DNA from: Methanoflorens sp963701995
GTDB taxonomy: Archaea; Halobacteriota; Bog-38; Methanoflorentales; Methanoflorentaceae
DNA: 64,000 nucleotides
Direction of reading: 5' to 3'
Assembly (NCBI GenBank): GCA_963701995.1
Contig: OY969693.1
Coordinates: 1 to 64,000, forward strand
Under the pieces are notes generated by a model. That model made no database searches, was not told the DNA's origin, and was given only the letters and a program-made list of their open reading frames with translations. The position numbers were made by a program, and so were the translations under genes. Below, piece by piece: positions 59,301 to 64,000 of the stretch. Each line of letters starts with the position of its first letter. The first letter of the stretch is position 1.

Positions 59301-62210
59301 ATGCACTCAGTTGTAGATTCAATTAGCGGTCAGTTTGCGTCTCTCTTTCCCTTCACATTTTTCAACGAAATGCAGTCGCGCGTACTGCCAAGTCTCCTCG
59401 CATCGGATGAAGATGTTGTTGTTGCGGCGCCCACCGCATCCGGAAAAACTGTCCTTGCTGAGCTTGCGATGGTTCGGGAGCTCTCAAAGCCGCGAAGCGG
59501 CAAAATCCTCTACCTCGCCCCGCTGCGGGCACTCACGAACGAGAAAGAAGGCGAGTGGCAAAGACTGTTCGAGCCAATGGGGTTTGAGGTCTACGTCGTT
59601 TCTGGCGAACGCGAGCTGGACCCGACAAAAGCCCGCAGTGCACACATCATCATATCGACGCCGGAGAAATGGGATTCTTCGAGCAGAAAGTACAGCACGA
59701 CACACAAGTTCGTAAGAGACGTCTCGGTTATTATCATCGATGAAGTGCATCTGCTCGATTCTGATGGGCGCGGCGGCGTGCTTGAGGCTTTGATTACGCG
59801 GATGAAGCGCATCAGGGACAACAAAGTCCGGATCGTTGCACTCAGCGCGACGATGCCCAACGTTCGCGAGGTCGCTCAATGGATAGGGGCCACGGAAGAG
59901 CGAACCTTTGCCTTTGACGATTCTTACCGCCCAGTTCCACTCAAAGCCGACGTTTTTGGATACAATCCTGGTAAGAACAAGTTCGTAGACAAGTACATTA
60001 GACTTTACAAGGCCATCTCACTGATCGAGCCGCACCTCGCCGGCGGTCAAGCGCTCATTTTCGTAGCAACGCGGTCTGACACGACTCAGGCAGCGTCAAA
60101 GCTCGTCGAGATCTTCGCCACAAAAAGGGCGAGACTTGCAACACAAGAGTCCGAACAAGTGGCAGCACGAATCAAGAACAAATCCCTCGGAGACGCCGTG
60201 CGCAACGGCATCGGTTTTCACCACGCGGGTCTTGTGAAGCAAGACAGAGACCTTGTTGAGGAGGCTTTCAAAGCCGGACACATCAAGATACTGGTCTCTA
60301 CGTCGACGCTCGCCTGGGGCGTGAACCTACCTGCACGTGTTGTCGTTATTCGCGACATCGCGAACGAAGCCATCGATGAGGAAACAAGCTCACTGGATCT
60401 GCTCCAAATGCTCGGTAGGGCTGGAAGGCCCCAGTATGACGAACGCGGATTCGGGTGGATTATCGCTCCACGCGACCGTGCGGAAGACTTCGTGCAGATG
60501 TTGCGGGAGGGGCCACCCATACGCTCGCAGTTGCACACGACGCTCAGTGAGCATTTGAACGCCGAAATCAGCATGGGCACCATCAAGAGCCGCGAGGATG
60601 CCCAACAATGGTTTAGCGAGACGTTCTACTACGTGCAACACCCCGAATCAAGTGTTTTGTTGGACGATCACGTGAACGCCCTCATCGAAAAAGGCTTCGC
60701 GGTCGAGGCACAGGATAATCTGCTTCCGACCGATCTTGGCACGCTTGCCTCGAAGTATTACCTTCGCCTCGACACGGCTCGCGGATTCAAACAATTGAGA
60801 GAAGGGCCTTCAGACGAGGAACTGCTCGACGCCGTTGCTTCGGCTGAAGAGTTCCTCGGCGTGGTCGTTAGGCGCAACGAACTCTCAGCCATAAAGGGCG
60901 CGCAAGCCCACTACAAAGGGCCAAAGTCGAAAGTATATGCGATATTAAAGGCATACATTGAGCGCGGAGAAGTCCCAGAAGTGCTGCGCAGCGATGCGTG
61001 GCTCATCCGACAAAACGCGCTTCGGCTTTTATCGGCGCTCAAAGCGTTCCTCCTCCGTTTCAACGCACCGGAAACTGTCTTGCGCGCGAAAATTCTCGCT
61101 CTAAGACTTGAATACGGAGCGCCAGAGCAGCTGTGCCCGTTGCTTCAGCTGGACGGAGTGGGCATAAAACAAGCGACTCAGCTCTATGCGCAGGGGATCA
61201 GGTCGCCGTTTGACATCACCCCAGCCACGCTTTCAAGACTCGTTGCCGGCACGCGGATCGCACAGTCAATAAGCAAGCTGCCCGAAATCGTGATTGACAT
61301 GCAGTTGCCCGATTCCATAGCATTTGGACAAGGCCTAATGTGTCACGCAACTCTAGCAAACGCTCGCGGAGGCGCACGTGTGTCGGTAACCGTGTTTGCC
61401 AATGGGCTCAAGATGCTTCGCGATAGCTTCTATATGGCGAATGGATACACCAAATCAATTCCCATCGGCACCTATGGCTCTCAAAACGAACGAGTCACGT
61501 ATCAAGTGCGAGTCGACCATCTCGACTGCGTCGAAGCTCCGCAGATCCGAGAGAAAGAAATAGTGATAGCCGGACTCCCGAGCGAACTAAGAGCAGCTAC
61601 CAGTTACGCGGGCAGAAGACCAGTAACTACCGGCAATGGGACAAGAGATCAGGCGGAAGTACCACCCTTTTCGATCCCTCCAGGAGCGTTGGAGACGCAG
61701 CTCACGACCCCCCACGACGCCACGCGCAGGAAGAACACAAAGCCGGACGAAGGGGGTTTAGACGTGCGCTCGAGATCCGTGGGGCGCTGCAAGCAATGCG
61801 GCGGCTCATTGAATCGCGCTGAAAGCGCAATAACGTGCGATTGCGGAGCTCTTTACAAACTGCCCACAGGAGCAGAACTCGCCGAAAGTACTTGCAGGTG
61901 CGGGCTGCCCAAATTCAGGCTCAAGCTTCTTGGCGTTGACGTGTGCATTGACCGTCGATGCGAGAGCATGGATGATGTGATTTCCAAGCACTTCGCAACG
62001 AGCAACTTCATCTGCCCTCGCTGCCATGGTCCTCTAACCATCGTGCGCAGGAAGGGAATCATTGTGGGGTGTGCACAGTACTACGACGGATGTAAAACCG
62101 CATTCTTATTGCCTGCTAACGCTACGATCGTTGGACGGTGCAAGTGCGGGCTCCCGAAGCTGCAGTTGAAAACCAAGACTCGATGTCTCGACACCGCGTG
62201 CCGCGCGTAA
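59301..62210 (+). CDS. Ski2-family helicase with Sec63-like domain and C-terminal zinc ribbons
   Basis: 969 aa. RecA domain 1: APTASGKTVLAELAM (motif I), YLAPLRALTNEK (Ia), STPEKWD (Ib), IIIDEVHLLD (II), ALSATMPN (III). Domain 2: IFVATRSDTTQAA (IV), STSTLAWGVNLPAR (V), QMLGRAGRPQYDE (VI). A winged helix and a Sec63-type region (about 470-760) follow, as in Brr2/ASCC3/Hel308-like proteins. The last 170 residues hold a series of Cys ribbons (CKQCGGSLN, CPRCHGPLTIV, CKCGLPKLQL), rather like topoisomerase I tails. DEVH, not DEAH. Probably acts in replication restart or RNA/DNA remodelling. Confidence 0.9.
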   Translation: MHSVVDSISGQFASLFPFTFFNEMQSRVLPSLLASDEDVVVAAPTASGKTVLAELAMVRELSKPRSGKILYLAPLRALTNEKEGEWQRLFEPMGFEVYVVSGERELDPTKARSAHIIISTPEKWDSSSRKYSTTHKFVRDVSVIIIDEVHLLDSDGRGGVLEALITRMKRIRDNKVRIVALSATMPNVREVAQWIGATEERTFAFDDSYRPVPLKADVFGYNPGKNKFVDKYIRLYKAISLIEPHLAGGQALIFVATRSDTTQAASKLVEIFATKRARLATQESEQVAARIKNKSLGDAVRNGIGFHHAGLVKQDRDLVEEAFKAGHIKILVSTSTLAWGVNLPARVVVIRDIANEAIDEETSSLDLLQMLGRAGRPQYDERGFGWIIAPRDRAEDFVQMLREGPPIRSQLHTTLSEHLNAEISMGTIKSREDAQQWFSETFYYVQHPESSVLLDDHVNALIEKGFAVEAQDNLLPTDLGTLASKYYLRLDTARGFKQLREGPSDEELLDAVASAEEFLGVVVRRNELSAIKGAQAHYKGPKSKVYAILKAYIERGEVPEVLRSDAWLIRQNALRLLSALKAFLLRFNAPETVLRAKILALRLEYGAPEQLCPLLQLDGVGIKQATQLYAQGIRSPFDITPATLSRLVAGTRIAQSISKLPEIVIDMQLPDSIAFGQGLMCHATLANARGGARVSVTVFANGLKMLRDSFYMANGYTKSIPIGTYGSQNERVTYQVRVDHLDCVEAPQIREKEIVIAGLPSELRAATSYAGRRPVTTGNGTRDQAEVPPFSIPPGALETQLTTPHDATRRKNTKPDEGGLDVRSRSVGRCKQCGGSLNRAESAITCDCGALYKLPTGAELAESTCRCGLPKFRLKLLGVDVCIDRRCESMDDVISKHFATSNFICPRCHGPLTIVRRKGIIVGCAQYYDGCKTAFLLPANATIVGRCKCGLPKLQLKTKTRCLDTACRA

Positions 62211-62252
62211 GCAAAGCCTCGCAGGACCAACGTCTTCTTGTTCCGGGTGATC

Positions 62253-63818
62253 CTACAGCGGTGGCGCGTCACGTTGCTTCCGAATTGTGGCGCTGTCTGG
62301 GTCAAGGCCGCGCCATTCGACAACATAGCCGAGAGCTTCTAACACTTTCTCTGGAGATGAGAAGCCTTCTTCTTCGATTACACCGAGCGCAGCAGGTAGT
62401 GCGCTACCTTCAAGCGCTTCCAGTCTCTCTGCGATTACGCCAAGCTTCTGTTCACTTATGAGAAGCGTGCCGATCAGACGGTAGTGCGCTGCTGGATTGG
62501 CCTGCAGCCACCGCACGACGGCCCCCACCGATACAGACTGTTTGTCGGCCAGTTGCGTTACGTCGATTACGTCGCCTGTGAGTCCAAGCCGTGTGCTGTC
62601 GATGGTTTCGGCCTGCTGCGTGATGGTCTTTTTCTCTAACTGCTTTAGGTAGTCGACGACCGGCTTCAGCGGCACTTTCTTGTCGTAGAAGATGACGAGG
62701 CCTTTCACTTCCTTGAACTTAGCACAACTGAGGGTTCTATCAACAGCAATGAGTAAGTTCTCAACGTCGAGCTCCCGCAGCTTCCCGAGCTTCTTCTGAA
62801 GGTATTCGTCAGTCCAGAAACCGACCACTTCCAGGTACGCCTTCACACCGTTCTTTTCAAAGCCGAAATCGGGGATAAACACATACCGACCGGCAGTCAA
62901 AAGCTCTGGTTCTCTTTTCAGAATCCAGCCCAACTTCAACGCGTTAAACGATCGGGCAAACGCCGCTTCAACGGAGCTGTCAAAGCGCTCTCTTGTTTCC
63001 TCGGCAGCCGGCACCTTAAGGAGCTCTTTTACCTTGTCGCTGTCAAGTTCCAGTTCGACCAGCTTAGGTGCCTGTCGTTCTCCGCCAAGGATATGCGCCT
63101 TTAGGCGCCATTCACGAGCCTCCACGATTGATGGCAGCAGCTTCGCAAGCGATGTGCCGTACCGCTCGGTCATCTTGAAGAGCGAGACGGGGCCATCCAC
63201 GAAAACTCGATAAAGACCGCCGACCTGCTCTGCGGTGTACATGAGGCCCAGATACTTTAGCCGCCTGAAAATACGCTGGTAGTTGCCCCCAGCAGTAAAC
63301 TCAAGAGAGACCGCCTTGAACAGCAACGTCTGCGTCAAGCTTAGGTTGTACTGTTGGATTAGCTCGCGCGGACGCAGAGGAGCGAAGCGTTCAAGCACCA
63401 ACTCGTACTCAGCATCGCTCCAGAGCGACTCTTCGAGCTGCAATGGTGAGATGTCGAGTCGTGATGCTGCCTGCGCCATCACCTCTTTTTTCATTTCGTT
63501 CGTCGCGACAAGCGCATAACGATTTGCCTCTGTGAAGACTTCACGGCGCGCTTTTTTGGGAGCAATATGGCTTCGCGGTTCGAAGACTGCTGATCGGTCG
63601 AGCAACGCGATTAACCCCCTCACCAGTCGGTAATCAAAGCCGTCGTCCTCGAACTGCTGACAGTGCTTTACTAGCTCGCCCTGGCGCTTGCCCACGTGTG
63701 CTTCATAGGTTTCGATCAAACGCGATGCTAACTCCAAGTAACGCTCTTCGAGGGGCGCGTACACCGGTTTTATCTTTCCCGAGCGAGAATGGGCGATGAG
63801 AAGATTGCTAGGCAGCAC
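62253..63818 (-). CDS. bax1: Bax1-type nuclease (DUF790), partner of XPB
   Basis: 521 aa from a GTG at 63816-63818. N-terminal FAPLRPRELIQQYNLSLTQT followed by LLFKA and YLGLMYTAEQVGGLYRVFVD are DUF790/Bax1 blocks. The C-terminal part (RYVFIPDFGFEKNGVKAYLE, VVGFWTDEYL) is a PD-(D/E)xK nuclease motif with Asp, Glu and Val-Gly. Bax1 binds the XPB helicase and cuts the DNA bubble in archaeal nucleotide excision repair. Its start lies inside the 3' end of xpb (11-base overlap), so the two are translationally coupled. Confidence 0.92.
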   Translation of the reverse strand: MLPSNLLIAHSRSGKIKPVYAPLEERYLELASRLIETYEAHVGKRQGELVKHCQQFEDDGFDYRLVRGLIALLDRSAVFEPRSHIAPKKARREVFTEANRYALVATNEMKKEVMAQAASRLDISPLQLEESLWSDAEYELVLERFAPLRPRELIQQYNLSLTQTLLFKAVSLEFTAGGNYQRIFRRLKYLGLMYTAEQVGGLYRVFVDGPVSLFKMTERYGTSLAKLLPSIVEAREWRLKAHILGGERQAPKLVELELDSDKVKELLKVPAAEETRERFDSSVEAAFARSFNALKLGWILKREPELLTAGRYVFIPDFGFEKNGVKAYLEVVGFWTDEYLQKKLGKLRELDVENLLIAVDRTLSCAKFKEVKGLVIFYDKKVPLKPVVDYLKQLEKKTITQQAETIDSTRLGLTGDVIDVTQLADKQSVSVGAVVRWLQANPAAHYRLIGTLLISEQKLGVIAERLEALEGSALPAALGVIEEEGFSSPEKVLEALGYVVEWRGLDPDSATIRKQRDAPPL

Positions 63819-64000
63819 GCTCTGCGTTCCTCCATTTTCGCTTCCGACGGTGACTTATTTTTGTTTCGGTCGTGTCACGTGTCACGATTTCAGTGAGTCT
63901 CGCGCGCTTTCCCTCTCGCTTTCGCAGCACGCGCCCGAGGCGCTGAATGAATTCTCGAGAGCTGCCGGTTCCGCTCAGGATGATTGCTTGCGCGGCGTCG
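63808..64000 (-). CDS. xpb: XPB-type helicase, C-terminal end (5' part outside window)
   Basis: Reading the minus strand from the window edge to the TAG at 63808-63810 gives the last 63 codons. DAAQAIILSGTGSSREFIQR with LGRVLRKREGKRARL is helicase motif VI of XPB (the Q-x-x-GR-x-x-R site), followed by TEIVTRDTTETKISHRRKRK, the typical end. The remainder lies outside. It is a DNA-repair/transcription helicase that works with Bax1 downstream. Confidence 0.92.
   Translation of the reverse strand, partial: DAAQAIILSGTGSSREFIQRLGRVLRKREGKRARLTEIVTRDTTETKISHRRKRKWRNAERAA

Noticed and set aside
1..64000. CRISPR arrays, insertion sequences, inteins, rRNA genes
   Set aside because: I looked for regular spaced repeats, transposase motifs, intein splice blocks in AtpA/AtpB, and rRNA signatures; none is present.

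Overview
The window is archaeal chromosomal DNA of moderate GC content. The evidence is a set of archaeal information-processing genes: two A-type ATP synthase operons, archaeal topoisomerase I, ribosomal protein L40e, Tsr3, a GGGP synthase-like protein, PheS/PheT, TrpS, a two-domain tRNA-splicing endonuclease, a Ski2-type helicase, XPB with Bax1, and archaeal TATA boxes placed for leaderless transcripts. MTH865-like, DUF169, iron-sulfur flavoprotein and PGF-CTERM proteins point to a euryarchaeal, methanogen-related lineage. I cannot place it more precisely from sequence alone.

Layout. 1-22 kb is a patchwork of short operons: a membrane HTH regulator with a Lon-like lipoprotein protease, redox and stress proteins (flavoprotein, pirin, CDGSH protein), an ABC exporter, a chagasin-like lipoprotein, a PGF-CTERM surface protein, gatB-topA, and a Zn-ribbon/tsr3/rpl40e/GGGPS operon. 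22.3-31.2 kb (+) and 40.1-31.8 kb (-) are two complete A-type ATP synthase operons facing each other, with one small gene between them. 40.2-50.9 kb is a bacterial-type acetyl-CoA synthase locus: acsE, a corrinoid activator (RACo/AcsV), cooC, acsC, acsD, a single gene fusing CODH (CooS) to acetyl-CoA synthase (AcsB), and a CooF-like ferredoxin. 51-52.6 kb holds moaD, a modE-like gene, a moeA fragment and tRNA-Pro(TGG)/tRNA-Arg(CCT). 52.9-64 kb is pheT-pheS, a decayed photolyase, trpS, endA, a Ski2 helicase and the bax1-xpb pair.

How it works together. The acs locus encodes the carbonyl branch of the Wood-Ljungdahl pathway in its bacterial form. AcsE moves a methyl group from a pterin to the AcsC/AcsD corrinoid protein. 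RACo reactivates the cobalt. CooC supplies nickel. CooF passes electrons. The fused CooS-AcsB would reduce CO2 to CO and condense CO, methyl and CoA within one chain, or run the reverse. The two ATP synthases next to it differ in the ion-binding residues of their c subunits (Gln..Glu-Thr against Glu..Glu-Ser), so they may differ in ion specificity or operating conditions.

Four reading-frame disruptions (small HTH copy, ATP synthase subunit E of operon 1, pheT, photolyase) are visible. Because pheT is normally essential, some may be sequencing errors.
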